DNA of 64,000 bases, taken from Coriobacteriaceae bacterium (lineage in GTDB: Bacteria; Actinomycetota; Coriobacteriia; Coriobacteriales; Coriobacteriaceae). A model generated the notes under the pieces. That model searched no databases and was not told the origin of the DNA. It was given only the letters and a program-made list of their open reading frames with translations. The stretch spans positions 868,001-932,000 of the forward strand of contig DAJPGB010000001.1 of NCBI GenBank assembly GCA_025992855.1, read 5' to 3'. A program made the translations under genes and the position numbers. Positions 42,493-52,030 of this stretch are shown piece after piece; within the stretch, counting starts at the first letter, position 1, and the number at the start of each line of letters is the position of its first letter.

Positions 42493-43380
42493 CTACGAGC
42501 GGGATTCAGAGACCGGTTTCCATGCAATAAACGCCCAGCGAACCTTGCGGACATGATCGAGCATATAGCGCCCCTGCGGCACGCCCTTGGAGCCCGGCTC
42601 GCCGGCATGGGGGTTTTCGATCATGTGCTGAGCGATATAGTCGCGCAGGCGGTCGATCTTATCCTCGTTGCCATGCTCGAGCATACGGGAAAAATCCGCC
42701 ACGCCTGCCTCAAGGCTATCGAAGGTATCGCGACGAGGCGATTCAAAGTATGTAACCTGCGGCAACGCACCCATCTGAATGAGGATGTTGAAGGCGTACA
42801 CAAAGCCATTGCTGCAGGTAACCGAGGCACCAATGGCGTTCATCAAGTGCAGGTCATAGCGCGGGCTGGAGTTGGCGACCATCGTGACAGCACAACGCCG
42901 ACGAGCCGTACGGTCGAGCTTGGCAAGCGCACCTTTTAGATCGGTTGTCGTAACTGACCGACTGGCAAAGGCAACATCTACCGCTTTCGCGACCGGTCCA
43001 ACCAAATCCCAATCATCATCCCAAGCAAGCTCAAGCGGCGTAATGCGATCCTCGAGCCCATAGTACTCAATACCAGCATCAAGCGTGCCTAACATAGCAG
43101 GGGAAAAGTCGGCAGCAATCACAGGATGCCCAGCCTGAGCAAGCGGAATGGCAATCGACCCAGCTCCACACCCCATATCGAGCACCGACTCACCAGGCTC
43201 AATCGCCAACAGTTTTATAAAATCCCGAGCATAAGGGGCAGTCTCAAGAGGTCGAAAATGTCGAGCTCGCTTATCCCATTCAAAAGAATCATCAGCTCGA
43301 TGCCGAGCGGCCTGCAGACGCATCCATTCGCCATTCCAATCCGCAGCAAGCAGCTCAGAACGAATCTCCCCATCAACCAC
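42493..43380 (-). CDS. Class I SAM-dependent methyltransferase
   Basis: 295 residues. SAM-binding motif I is VLDMGCGAGSIAIPLA near residue 66, followed by VIAADFSPAML (motif II). The substrate is unknown. GTG 43380 is chosen as the start because AGGAGG lies just ahead; the open frame extends 20 codons upstream to 43440, adding a hydrophobic LVAALLLGGVAFLLLGG stretch that is probably not translated. Single gene, beside but not coupled to the DUF711 gene, with the element B repeat between them. Confidence 0.85.
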   Translation of the reverse strand: MVDGEIRSELLAADWNGEWMRLQAARHRADDSFEWDKRARHFRPLETAPYARDFIKLLAIEPGESVLDMGCGAGSIAIPLAQAGHPVIAADFSPAMLGTLDAGIEYYGLEDRITPLELAWDDDWDLVGPVAKAVDVAFASRSVTTTDLKGALAKLDRTARRRCAVTMVANSSPRYDLHLMNAIGASVTCSNGFVYAFNILIQMGALPQVTYFESPRRDTFDSLEAGVADFSRMLEHGNEDKIDRLRDYIAQHMIENPHAGEPGSKGVPQGRYMLDHVRKVRWAFIAWKPVSESRS

Positions 43381-43545
43381 GGGCCAACCTCCTAGCAACA
43401 AAAAAGCGACTCCTCCCAAAAGAAGAGCCGCAACCAGCATATATCAGAAAGAACCGTTCCAACGCCAAACCGCCATACCAGCAAAGTGGGGCAGAAGCGA
43501 AGCGACTGCCAAAGGGATAGAACCCAACCGAGGGCCCGTTGTGCG

Positions 43546-43679
43546 GGAGCCCCGGGGAGGGCAAATATATAAGGTCGATCGCGAGTTCCGCACGAGCCGG
43601 AGAGCACTTAATGTGCTCTCCGTGCGAGTCAGGACTGTCCGAGCAGGCGACCTTATATATTTGCCCTCCCCGGGGCTCC
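43546..43679 (-). repeat. Nested inverted-repeat element B (32-bp perfect arms, conserved core)
   Basis: Outer arms 43546-43577 and 43648-43679 are exact 32-bp reverse complements, unrelated in sequence to those of element A. Read on the minus strand the interior has ACAGTCCT (43631-43638), a stem-loop CGGAGAGCAC-ATTAA-GTGCTCTCCG (43598-43622), and TGCGGAACTC (43583-43592), the same order as element A. It lies 17 bp behind the stop codon of the minus-strand DUF711 gene. Confidence 0.85.
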
Positions 43680-43696
43680 TCGCCAGTCCCCTTCAG

Positions 43697-45061
43697 CTAG
43701 TTCTTCAGCGAGTTCAGCGGCGCCGGGAATCGACCACCGCGGTGGGCAAGCACGGTGCCGGCGTTGGGGTTCACCGGCATGATGGGTGCGCGGCCGAACA
43801 GGCCGCCGTACTCGACGCAGTCGCCCACGCCCTTGCCGATAGCAGGAATCACGCGGACGGCCGTGGTCTTGTTGTTGATGACGCCGATGGCCATCTCGTC
43901 GGCGATGATGCCGGCGATGGTCTCGACCGGGGTGTCGCCGGGGATGGCGATCATGTCCAGGCCGACGGAGCACACGCAGGTCATGGCCTCGAGCTTCTCG
44001 AGCGAAAGCGCACCGGCCTCGACGGCGGCGATCATGCCGGCGTCCTCGGACACGGGGATAAAGGCGCCGGAAAGACCGCCCACGCTGGAGCTGGCCATGA
44101 CGCCGCCCTTCTTGACGGCATCGTTGAGCATGGCGAGCGCGCAGGTCGTGCCGGGGCCACCGCAGGTGCCCACGCCGATGATCTCGAGGATGCGCGCGAC
44201 GGAGTCGCCGATGGCAGGCGTGGGAGCCAGCGACAGGTCGACAATGCCCTTCTCGACACCCAGACGATGGGCGGCCTCGCGGCTCATGAGCTCGCCGGCA
44301 CGGGTGATCTTAAAGGCGGTCTGCTTGATCTTTTCGGCGACTTCCATCATCGATGCGGAATCGGGCAGCGTCTCCAGGGCTGCGGCCATAACGCCGGGGC
44401 CCGAGACGCCTACGTTGATGACGGCGTCGGCCTCGCCACCGCCGTGGACGGCGCCCGCCATAAACGGGGAGTCCTCGACCATATTGGCAAAGCAGACAAA
44501 TTTGGAAGCGCCGACGGAGTCCTGGTCGGCCGTGAGTTTAGCGGCATCGATGATGGTCTGGGCGGCCATAAGCACGGCGTCCATGTTGATACCGGCGCGC
44601 AGGCTGGCGACGTTGACGCTGGAGCAGACGCGGCTCGTGGTGGCGAGCGCCTGGGGGATGGACTGGATGACGCGACGGTCGGCGTCGCCGATGCCCTTCT
44701 GGACGAGCGCGGAGAAGCCGCCCAGGTAGTCGATGCCGAGCGTCTCGGCCGCGCGGTCGAGGGCATGCGCGATGGGGGTGAGGTCCTCATCCTTGCAGCA
44801 CGCGGCAATCTGCGCCACCGGGGTGACGGAAACGCGCTTGTTGACGATGGGGATACCGTACTCGCGCTCGAGGTTCTCGGCGGTCTCGACCAGATGCTCA
44901 GCCGTGTGCGTCACGTGGTCGTAGATCTTCGTGCACATGCGGTCGAGGTTCTCGTCGCCGCAACCCATGAGCGAAACACCCATGGTGATGGTCCTGATGT
45001 CGAGGTTCTGCTCCTCAACCATGCCGCGGGTTTCCGCGATTTCTGCGGGCGTGATCGCCAT
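43697..45061 (-). CDS. DUF711/UPF0210 family protein
   Basis: 454 residues, full length for the family. The start ITPAEIAETRGMVEEQNLDI (after Met) and RTITMGVSL are the family's opening; also GVSGPGVMAAAL, GTCGGPGTTCALAML and GGLSGAFIPVSEDAGM. ATG 45061 has AGGAG 9 nt ahead; an in-frame ATG further upstream (45118) would add 19 residues not found in the family. These proteins are conserved but of unknown function; they often sit next to an ACT-domain gene, which is absent here. The next feature on its 3' side is element B. Confidence 0.88.
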   Translation of the reverse strand: MAITPAEIAETRGMVEEQNLDIRTITMGVSLMGCGDENLDRMCTKIYDHVTHTAEHLVETAENLEREYGIPIVNKRVSVTPVAQIAACCKDEDLTPIAHALDRAAETLGIDYLGGFSALVQKGIGDADRRVIQSIPQALATTSRVCSSVNVASLRAGINMDAVLMAAQTIIDAAKLTADQDSVGASKFVCFANMVEDSPFMAGAVHGGGEADAVINVGVSGPGVMAAALETLPDSASMMEVAEKIKQTAFKITRAGELMSREAAHRLGVEKGIVDLSLAPTPAIGDSVARILEIIGVGTCGGPGTTCALAMLNDAVKKGGVMASSSVGGLSGAFIPVSEDAGMIAAVEAGALSLEKLEAMTCVCSVGLDMIAIPGDTPVETIAGIIADEMAIGVINNKTTAVRVIPAIGKGVGDCVEYGGLFGRAPIMPVNPNAGTVLAHRGGRFPAPLNSLKN

Positions 45062-45106
45062 CCTTGCGCTCCTATCTGCCAAAACGAGCATAGTCTTATC
45101 TATTTT

Positions 45107-45144
45107 AACGTGCCGCACGTGCCAAGTGGCGCATGCGGCACGTT
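45107..45144. terminator. Hairpin between metH and the DUF711 gene
   Basis: AACGTGCCGCA (45107-45117) / TGCGGCACGTT (45134-45144), 16-nt loop, T-run only on the plus side. Probably ends metH transcription on the minus strand or protects its 3' end. Confidence 0.5.
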
Positions 45145-45169
45145 TTGGTGCTCGGTTGTTTCCGTTGTG

Positions 45170-47728
45170 TTACTGCCCAAAGACCTCTTCGGCGATACGA
45201 GCGCTTTCGGCGGCGTCCTTGGCGTAGTAGTCCGCGCCGATCTGCTTGGCGTATTCGGGGGTGAGTACGGCGCCGCCTACGATGATCTTGACGCCCGGCA
45301 CCTCGGCATGGAGCAGCTTGATGGTCTCCTCCATGGCGACGACCGTGGTAGTCATAAGCGCCGAGAGGCCGACGAGCTTAATGTCACGCTCCTGCACGGT
45401 CTTGAGCACCTCTTGCGGGTCGACGTCGCGGCCTAGGTCAAAGACGGTGTAGCCGTAGTTATCGAGCAGCATTTTGACGATGTTCTTGCCAATATCGTGG
45501 ATGTCGCCCTTGACGGTGGCCACGCAGATTTTGCCCTTGTCGGCAATCTCGCCGGCGGGCATCAGGCGCTTGATGGTGTCGAAGCCCACGCGCGCGGCCT
45601 CGGCCGAGGCCATGAGCTGCGGTAGGAAGAATTTGCCCTGGTCAAAGAGGACGCCCACCTCGTCGAGGGCGGGGATAAAGTGGTTGTTGATAAGATCCAT
45701 GGCGTCGTGGTCGGCCAGCAGGCGCTCGGTCTCGGCAGCGATCTCGCCTTTGCGGCCCGAGACGACCATGCGTCGAATCGGGTCGTCGTTGCCGTCGGTG
45801 CCGGGGGCGCTTGCAGCAGGCGCGGCATCACTCGATGTGGCCTGAGCTGCTGCCGGGTTTGCGGCGATCTTATACGGATCGGTCCAGCCGGCGTAGCGCT
45901 CGATGTATCCGGTCGAGCCCTCGTCCTCAACGCTCAGGACGCGATAGCTGTAGACGGTGTCCATAAAGCGCTTGGAACCCGGGTTCATGATGGGGGCGTC
46001 CAGGCCCGCGCCAAAGGCGGCGGCCAAAAAGACCGAACCCAGCAGCGGGCGGGCAGGCAGGCCAAAGCTGATGTTCGACACGCCGAGCGCGCATTTGACG
46101 CCCAGGCGCTCCTTGCACAGGGACATGGCGCGCAGGATCTGCTCGGCCTGGCGCTGGTTGGTCGAGGCGGTCATGACCAGGCAGTCGATGAGGATGCGGT
46201 CCGGTCCGATGCCGTAACGGGCAGCCTCGGCCACGATGTGCTCGGCGATGGCGAAGCGAGCCTCGGCGGTATCGGGGATGCCGCCTTCGTCGAGCGTAAG
46301 GCCGACAACGTTGGTGCCGTAGTGGGCGACCAGCGGAAAGATCTCATCCATGATCTGCTGCTTGCCATTGACCGAGTTGATGATGGGCTTGCCGGCGTAG
46401 CGGCGCACGGCGGCCTCGACAGCGGCGGGATCGGTGGAGTCGATCTGCAGCGGCAGCAGCGTGGAGCCCTGGAGCTGCTCGGTGGCCTGTTGGATGATCT
46501 TGACCTCGTCGATCTCGGGCAGGCCGACGTTGACGTCCAGGATGTCGGCGCCCTGTTCCTGCTGGCTGATGCCCTGGCTCACGACGTAGTCCAGGTCGCC
46601 GTCGCGCAGGGCCTGCTGCAGGCGCTTTTTGCCGGTGGGGTTGATGCGCTCGCCGATGACGGCGATCTTGTGGCCGTCGCAGGGAAGGTCCACGACCGTT
46701 TGGGCGCTCGTGACCGACATGCTGGGCTTGCGGCGGCGCGGGCTGGGTGTGTGGTTGTCGATAAGCGTGCGCAAGGCCGCCATGTGCGCCGGCGTGGTGC
46801 CGCAGCAACCGCCCACGACGCTCACACCGTCGGCGATCATGCCGGCGACGGCCTCGGCGTATTCGGGGGCTTGGATATCAAAGACGGTGTTGCCGTCGTC
46901 GTCTACATGGGGGAGTCCTGCATTAGCCTGCACCATAACGGGCTTGTCGGTAACGGTGAGCATACGTGCGGCGAGTCCTCGGAGCTCGGCCGGTCCTTGG
47001 CTGCAGTTGATGCCCAAAACGTCGGCACCGATGGCGTCGAGCGTGATGGCGGCCACCTCGGGACTCGTACCCAGGAAGGTGCGACCGTCTTCCTCAAAGG
47101 TCATGGTGGCAAAGACGGGCAGGTCGGAGTTCTCGCGGCAGGCGAGGACAGCCGCCTTGATCTCGGCCAGGTCGGTCATGGTCTCGATAATAAAGAGGTC
47201 CACGCCCGCATCGACGCCTGCGCGCACTTCTTCGGCAAAGAGGTCGTAGGCCTCGTCGAAGCTCAGGGTACCCAGGGGGCGAAGCAGCGCGCCGATGGGG
47301 CCGATATCGCCGGCGACGTAGCGGGCGCCGGCCTCGCGGGCACAGGCGACGGCCGCGGCAAAGACATCTGCCACGGTGGCGGCGCCGTCGAGCTTGTGGG
47401 CGTTGGCGCCAAAGGTGTTGGCGGTGATCACGTCGCAGCCAGCCTCGACGTACTGGCGCTGAATGTCGGTAATGACCTGGGGCTCCTCAAAGTTGAGCAG
47501 CTCGGGCAGGGCGCCCGCCTTCATGCCAGCGGCCTGCAACATGGTGCCCATGCCGCCGTCGAACAGCAGGTGTCCCGTGCCATCGATGGCCGCACGCAGG
47601 CGATCGTCCTTAATGCGCAGGTCGTCGATCGTGCGTGTCTTGTATGCAGCGCCGTTGCAGCGTGCGGCATTGACGGGCGCTGCCAGCGCGGTACCGTCCA
47701 GATCATGAGTGATAAGCGGAGTAAACAT
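45170..47728 (-). CDS. metH: Cobalamin-dependent methionine synthase, without activation domain
   Basis: 852 residues (the full MetH of E. coli is ~1227). Domains: homocysteine methyltransferase (~50-330) with zinc ligands in GINCSQGP and VGGCCGTTPAH; pterin-binding domain (~355-610) with IGERINPTGKK and SNISFGLPAR; cobalamin cap and B12-binding domain (~645-852) with KGDIHDIGKNI (the DxHxxG axial His loop) and SALMTTT. The SAM-dependent reactivation domain is missing and is supplied by the separate gene 9 bp upstream in the operon. Start at 47728 with AGGAG. The organism therefore needs vitamin B12 for this route. Confidence 0.95.
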   Translation of the reverse strand: MFTPLITHDLDGTALAAPVNAARCNGAAYKTRTIDDLRIKDDRLRAAIDGTGHLLFDGGMGTMLQAAGMKAGALPELLNFEEPQVITDIQRQYVEAGCDVITANTFGANAHKLDGAATVADVFAAAVACAREAGARYVAGDIGPIGALLRPLGTLSFDEAYDLFAEEVRAGVDAGVDLFIIETMTDLAEIKAAVLACRENSDLPVFATMTFEEDGRTFLGTSPEVAAITLDAIGADVLGINCSQGPAELRGLAARMLTVTDKPVMVQANAGLPHVDDDGNTVFDIQAPEYAEAVAGMIADGVSVVGGCCGTTPAHMAALRTLIDNHTPSPRRRKPSMSVTSAQTVVDLPCDGHKIAVIGERINPTGKKRLQQALRDGDLDYVVSQGISQQEQGADILDVNVGLPEIDEVKIIQQATEQLQGSTLLPLQIDSTDPAAVEAAVRRYAGKPIINSVNGKQQIMDEIFPLVAHYGTNVVGLTLDEGGIPDTAEARFAIAEHIVAEAARYGIGPDRILIDCLVMTASTNQRQAEQILRAMSLCKERLGVKCALGVSNISFGLPARPLLGSVFLAAAFGAGLDAPIMNPGSKRFMDTVYSYRVLSVEDEGSTGYIERYAGWTDPYKIAANPAAAQATSSDAAPAASAPGTDGNDDPIRRMVVSGRKGEIAAETERLLADHDAMDLINNHFIPALDEVGVLFDQGKFFLPQLMASAEAARVGFDTIKRLMPAGEIADKGKICVATVKGDIHDIGKNIVKMLLDNYGYTVFDLGRDVDPQEVLKTVQERDIKLVGLSALMTTTVVAMEETIKLLHAEVPGVKIIVGGAVLTPEYAKQIGADYYAKDAAESARIAEEVFGQ

Positions 47729-47737
47729 CGAGGGCTC

Positions 47738-48526
47738 CTAATGGCTGGAATAGCAGGTGGTGTGGGCGGCGCGGAAGCGGCAGTGTTCGCGCATGCGGCA
47801 GATATTGCAGGTGGGGCGGCTCTGGGCGTCGTGGACCTCGCCGTCAAACAGACCGATCACCGCGGTCACGCTTTTGGTGGGCATAAGCAGGCTGGTGGGC
47901 GTGACGGTAAGCCCGATGAGCCGCGTGGCGTTGAGCGTATTGACGATCGAGCGCTGGGCCGAGAGCGGGCAGTCGCCGTAGCCGGGACTAAAGCGCCAGT
48001 TGCCGGCGAGCCCATGAACGGCGGCGTCCGTCTTGGCCTGCTGGTCCATTTGCTCAACGGCGGCTTCCACGTAAGCGGAGCACGCGGCGTCGAGCACGGC
48101 GCCCTCCAGGGGATGTTGGGCTCCCGTGGTGCGCAGGCGACGCTCGGCGTCCATGCCGAGGGTACATGCCATGAGCGCGGCAAAGCGGGCATCTTTGAGA
48201 TGTCGATAGATATCGCGACCTCGCAGCTCAACGTTGGTGCCGACCAAGCGAATGCAAGGCTCACTTTGTTCGTCCACGCCCGTGGCATCGACGGCAAATA
48301 CGCGGCGCACGCCACGGGGCTCAATGTCCAGTTCCAGACGTTCAACGACAAGCTCAATACGTCGTGACAGTTCGGGCTCAATCTGCTGGCCGCCGTAACC
48401 CAGATACCGCAGCATCTCGGCACGGTCGACACGGGGATGGTGCGCAGCATCGACACGGTAAAGCGCCGGCGACGCAAGGTCGGCCGGCACTTCGACAGCG
48501 GTTGTATCGATGTGCGGTTTTTCCAT
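47738..48526 (-). CDS. Methionine synthase reactivation-domain protein
   Basis: 262 residues. The central part (RFSPGYGDCPLSAQRSIV ... TLNATRLIGLTVTPTSLLMPTKSVTAVIGL) matches the vitamin-B12-dependent methionine synthase activation domain, which binds SAM and returns oxidised cobalamin to the active form. A Cys-rich end (CNICRMREHCRF) may bind a metal or cluster, an unusual addition. ATG overlaps the metF stop by one base (TAATG in minus orientation), and metH starts 9 bp later. So the activation function of MetH is a stand-alone protein here, made from the same operon. Confidence 0.88.
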   Translation of the reverse strand: MEKPHIDTTAVEVPADLASPALYRVDAAHHPRVDRAEMLRYLGYGGQQIEPELSRRIELVVERLELDIEPRGVRRVFAVDATGVDEQSEPCIRLVGTNVELRGRDIYRHLKDARFAALMACTLGMDAERRLRTTGAQHPLEGAVLDAACSAYVEAAVEQMDQQAKTDAAVHGLAGNWRFSPGYGDCPLSAQRSIVNTLNATRLIGLTVTPTSLLMPTKSVTAVIGLFDGEVHDAQSRPTCNICRMREHCRFRAAHTTCYSSH

Positions 48527-49398
48527 TACCCCAGGCGCTCCATAATGGTCGCGGCGATCGCAGGACGGTTCATAGTGTACAGGTGCAGGCCGTCGGCGCC
48601 GTGCTCCTTGAGGTCGCAAAGCTGGCGGGCTGCATAATCTACACCAGCTGCCTGCAGGCTCTCGGGGTCATTCTCGTACTTGGCGAGAATCTTGATGACG
48701 GGGGAGGGCAGCGACGCGCCGCACATAAAGACCATGCGGCTGATCTGCGACTTGCCCATAAACGGCATGATGCCCGCGGTAATGGGCACGGTGATGCCGG
48801 CCTTGTCGGCAAGCTCGCGAAAACGGTAGAAGCACTCGTTATCAAAGAAGAGCTGCGTCACAAAGAAGCTCGCGCCGGCGTCCTGTTTTTGCTTGAGGTG
48901 TTCGACCGAGAGGTTAAGGTCCTCACAGGCAATGTGGCCCTCGGGGTAGGCTGCGGCGCCCACGCAAAAGCCGGCGTCGACGAGCTCGGGGATGAGGTCG
49001 CGGGCGTAGGCGTAGTCGGAGGCGGGCTTGTCGTCCTCGGTCGCGCCGGCAGGGAGATCGCCACGCAGGGCCAGGATGTTTTCCACGCCGGCGGTGCGGT
49101 ACTCATCGATCTTGGCGGCGATATCGGCGTGGGTACGGCCCACACAGGTGAGGTGCGCCACCGAGGGCGTATCGAATTCGCTCGTAATCATATGCGCGAT
49201 GGGGGCGGTGGTGGCACCGTTGCCCGAGCCGCCAGCGGAACAAGTGACCGAGACAAAGCTCGGCGAAAGCTTGCACAGGTTGCCCGCCACTTCGCGAGCC
49301 GTATCGAGGGTAAGCTCACCCTTGGGCGGGAACATCTCAAACGAAACGGGCACAGTGCCCTGGGATGCTGCCTGCTTAAAAACCTCGTCGACGCGCAT
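48526..49398 (-). CDS. metF: Methylenetetrahydrofolate reductase
   Basis: 290-residue flavoenzyme that makes 5-methyl-tetrahydrofolate, the methyl donor for MetH. Family blocks: VSFEMFPPKG, FVSVTCSAGGSGN, ILALRGDLP, and GASFFVTQLFFDNECF. ATG 49398 with AAAGGAG. First gene of the metF / activation protein / metH operon, which supplies both methyl group and enzyme. Confidence 0.95.
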   Translation of the reverse strand: MRVDEVFKQAASQGTVPVSFEMFPPKGELTLDTAREVAGNLCKLSPSFVSVTCSAGGSGNGATTAPIAHMITSEFDTPSVAHLTCVGRTHADIAAKIDEYRTAGVENILALRGDLPAGATEDDKPASDYAYARDLIPELVDAGFCVGAAAYPEGHIACEDLNLSVEHLKQKQDAGASFFVTQLFFDNECFYRFRELADKAGITVPITAGIMPFMGKSQISRMVFMCGASLPSPVIKILAKYENDPESLQAAGVDYAARQLCDLKEHGADGLHLYTMNRPAIAATIMERLG

Positions 49399-49825
49399 AT
49401 CGTGCTCCTTTAGATACGTAATAGTGTGATGTGTTGTAAGGATTCTACAGCACCACTGTGCCACGGTGGAGTTTCACTCACTATTTGGGGGATACCAATC
49501 AAAGATGCCTTGCCATTGGCATTCCCTATAACAGGGCGGCTCATTTTGACACGGGCTATAAAGACTGGTATCTGATGCAAAATACCAGTTAATAGAGCCC
49601 CATCCCAGATTGACTACCCTTAAACCATGCGGGGAGGTCTGCAATTTATGCAGTTCGTTGGCCGTTGAGGGCGGCAACGCCGCCGCGATGCGGTAACCTC
49701 ATTGATTGGTTTCGTGACAGCAACATAACGGTAATGTTGCGGAAACACGACGAGCCTAATCTATGACTCGTTCGTTAGTAATCAACACCGCTTCTCACGC
49801 GGTGCCGATACGAAGGGAGTTCCGT
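49399..49825 (+). promoter_or_regulatory. Intergenic region upstream of glnN and metF
   Basis: 427 bp serving divergent metF and glnN. A palindrome GCAACAT-AACGGTA-ATGTTGC (49718-49738) lies ~90 bp ahead of glnN and is flanked by GTTTCGTG and GGAAACAC, which extend the symmetry. No SAM or cobalamin riboswitch is recognisable in the short metF leader. Confidence 0.45.
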
Positions 49826-51913
49826 ATGGCCGAACTTACTGACCGCTTCGGGACCATGGTGTTCTCTGAGGAAGTCATGAAGGACTACCTCCCCAAGGAC
49901 ATTTGGAAGCGCCTTGCTGCAACCCTCGAGGACGGTGAGCCGCTCGACCTGGATGTGGCCAACGCCGTTGCCCACGCCATGAAGGTCTGGGCCATCTCCA
50001 AGGGCGCGACGCACTACGCGCACTGGTTCCAGCCGCTTTCGGGCATTACTTCCGAGAAGCACGACAGCTTCCTCGAGCCCAACCACGACGGCACCGCCAT
50101 TACCAAGTTTACGGGCAAGAACCTCATCCAGGGCGAGCCGGATGCCTCCAGCTTCCCCAACGGCGGCCTGCGTGCCACCTTCGAGGCCCGTGGCTACACC
50201 GCTTGGGATCCCACCAGCCCCGCATTCATTAAGGACGATGTCCTGTGCATCCCCACGGCCTTCTGCTCCTACACGGGCGAGGCCCTGGACAAGAAGACCC
50301 CGCTGCTGCGCTCTATGACCGCGCTCTCGCGTGAGTCCAAGCGCGTTTTGGCGCTGTTTGGTAAGACCCCCAAGAAGGTCGTTCCTTCCGTGGGCGATGA
50401 GCAGGAGTACTTCCTGATCAAGAAGGACGCCTACCGCAAGCGCAGAGACCTGGTCATCACCGGCCGCACCCTCTTTGGCGCTGCTCCCTGCAAGGGCCAG
50501 GAGCTCGAGGAGCACTACTTTGGCGCTATCCGCCCCACCGTCTCGGCCTATATGAAGGACCTGGACGATGAACTGTGGGCGCTTGGCATTCCTGCCAAGA
50601 CCAAGCACAACGAGGTCGCTCCCTGCCAGCATGAGCTCGCCCCTGTCTACGGCGAGGTCAACGAGGCCATCGACCAGAATCTGGTCATGATGGAGAAGAT
50701 GAAGCTCATCGCCTCCCGCCACGACTTGGTCTGCCTGCTGCACGAGAAGCCCTTTGAGGGCATCAACGGTTCGGGCAAGCACAACAACTGGTCGCTTGGC
50801 ACCGAGTCCGAGAACCTGCTCGACCCGGGCGACACCCCGCTCGACAACCTGCAGTTCATCGTCTTCCTCACCGCGGTGATCGAGGCCGTCGATAACTATC
50901 AGGAGCTCCTGCGTGCCTCCGTTGCCTCGGCCGGCAACGATCATCGTCTGGGCGCCAACGAGGCTCCTCCGGCGATTATGTCCATCTTCCTGGGCGACCA
51001 GCTTACCGAGGTCGTCGAGAAGATCATCGATGGCAAGGCTTCCGTCCATGCCACGCGCGGCGTGCTCGACCTGGGTGCCGATACCCTGCCCAAGCTGATG
51101 CAGGACAACACCGACCGCAACCGCACCTCCCCGTTTGCCTTCACTGGCAACAAGTTCGAGTTCCGTGCCTGCGGCTCCGAGCAGAACGTCTCCGACTCCA
51201 ACCTGGTGCTCGATGCCGCCGTGGCCAAGTCGCTCAAGTCCTTCGCCGACGCACTCGAGGGTACGCCCGAGGATAAGTTCCAGGACGCCGCGCTCGAGTA
51301 CTGCAAGAAGGTGCTGACCGATCACCAGCGCATCCTGTTCTCCGGCGACGGTTACTCCGACGAGTGGCCCATCGAGGCCGAGAAGCGCGGCCTTGCCAAC
51401 AACAAGACCACGGCCGACGCCCTGCCCGCCTTTGTTTCCGATAAGGCTATCGCGCTCTTTGAGGAGACGGGCGTCCTGACCAAGGCCGAGGCTCAGTGCC
51501 GCTACGACTGCAAGCTCGAGAAGTACAACAAGCTCATGAACATTGAGGCCACCACGATGGTTCGCGAGGCGCGTCGTACCTATCGCCCGGTCATTACCGC
51601 CTATGCCACCAAGGTCGCTAAGGGCCTTGAGACTATTCGTGCCGCCGGTGCTGAGGCCGCCATGCAGTGCGAGCAGAACACGCTCAACAAGCTCTGCAAC
51701 GGTATCACCGCCATCAACGACTCCATCAAGGCGCTCGACGCCGTACATCAGAAGGCCGAGGCTCTCGATGGCCAGGAGCAGGCCAACGTGTACGCGCACG
51801 AGGTCGTTCCCGCTATGGATACGCTGCGTGCCGCCGTGGACGCCATGGAGGAGATCGTGGCCGCCGACTACTGGCCGGTTCCGACCTACGACGACATCCT
51901 GTTCTACGTGTAG
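49826..51913 (+). CDS. glnN: Glutamine synthetase type III
   Basis: 695 residues, the size of the large GSIII (GlnN) enzymes rather than the ~450 of GSI. N-terminal RFGTMVFSEEVMKDYLPK, then the catalytic blocks DEQEYFLI, NEVAPCQHELAPVY, GKHNNWSLGT and NDHRLGANEAPPAI. It condenses glutamate and ammonia to glutamine. ATG 49826 has AAGGGA just ahead; an in-frame start at 49763 is less likely. The C-terminal ~150 residues are helical. Monocistronic with a strong terminator. Confidence 0.95.
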   Translation: MAELTDRFGTMVFSEEVMKDYLPKDIWKRLAATLEDGEPLDLDVANAVAHAMKVWAISKGATHYAHWFQPLSGITSEKHDSFLEPNHDGTAITKFTGKNLIQGEPDASSFPNGGLRATFEARGYTAWDPTSPAFIKDDVLCIPTAFCSYTGEALDKKTPLLRSMTALSRESKRVLALFGKTPKKVVPSVGDEQEYFLIKKDAYRKRRDLVITGRTLFGAAPCKGQELEEHYFGAIRPTVSAYMKDLDDELWALGIPAKTKHNEVAPCQHELAPVYGEVNEAIDQNLVMMEKMKLIASRHDLVCLLHEKPFEGINGSGKHNNWSLGTESENLLDPGDTPLDNLQFIVFLTAVIEAVDNYQELLRASVASAGNDHRLGANEAPPAIMSIFLGDQLTEVVEKIIDGKASVHATRGVLDLGADTLPKLMQDNTDRNRTSPFAFTGNKFEFRACGSEQNVSDSNLVLDAAVAKSLKSFADALEGTPEDKFQDAALEYCKKVLTDHQRILFSGDGYSDEWPIEAEKRGLANNKTTADALPAFVSDKAIALFEETGVLTKAEAQCRYDCKLEKYNKLMNIEATTMVREARRTYRPVITAYATKVAKGLETIRAAGAEAAMQCEQNTLNKLCNGITAINDSIKALDAVHQKAEALDGQEQANVYAHEVVPAMDTLRAAVDAMEEIVAADYWPVPTYDDILFYV

Positions 51914-51943
51914 GGCGCAACTGACATATCGTCACGGTATTGA

Positions 51944-51982
51944 GCCGGGGTCCGCATCGCGCGGGCCCCGGCTATTTGTTTG
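51944..51982 (+). terminator. Terminator of glnN
   Basis: GCCGGGGTCCGC (51944-51955) / GCGGGCCCCGGC (51961-51972) with one G-T pair, then TATTTGTTT. Confidence 0.85.
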
Positions 51983-52030
51983 CGAAGGACGCTTTGGATC
52001 CCGCTTTGCAACTGATTCGCCCACGCAATA

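Noticed and set aside
43381..43440. Hydrophobic N-terminal extension of the methyltransferase
   Set aside because: The Shine-Dalgarno sequence lies inside it, directly ahead of GTG 43380.
49399..49480. SAM or cobalamin riboswitch ahead of metF
   Set aside because: The leader is short and lacks the conserved cores of SAM-I/II or the B12 box.
49474..49677. 67-residue minus-strand protein
   Set aside because: No ribosome site, no motif, and it lies in the divergent promoter region of glnN and metF.
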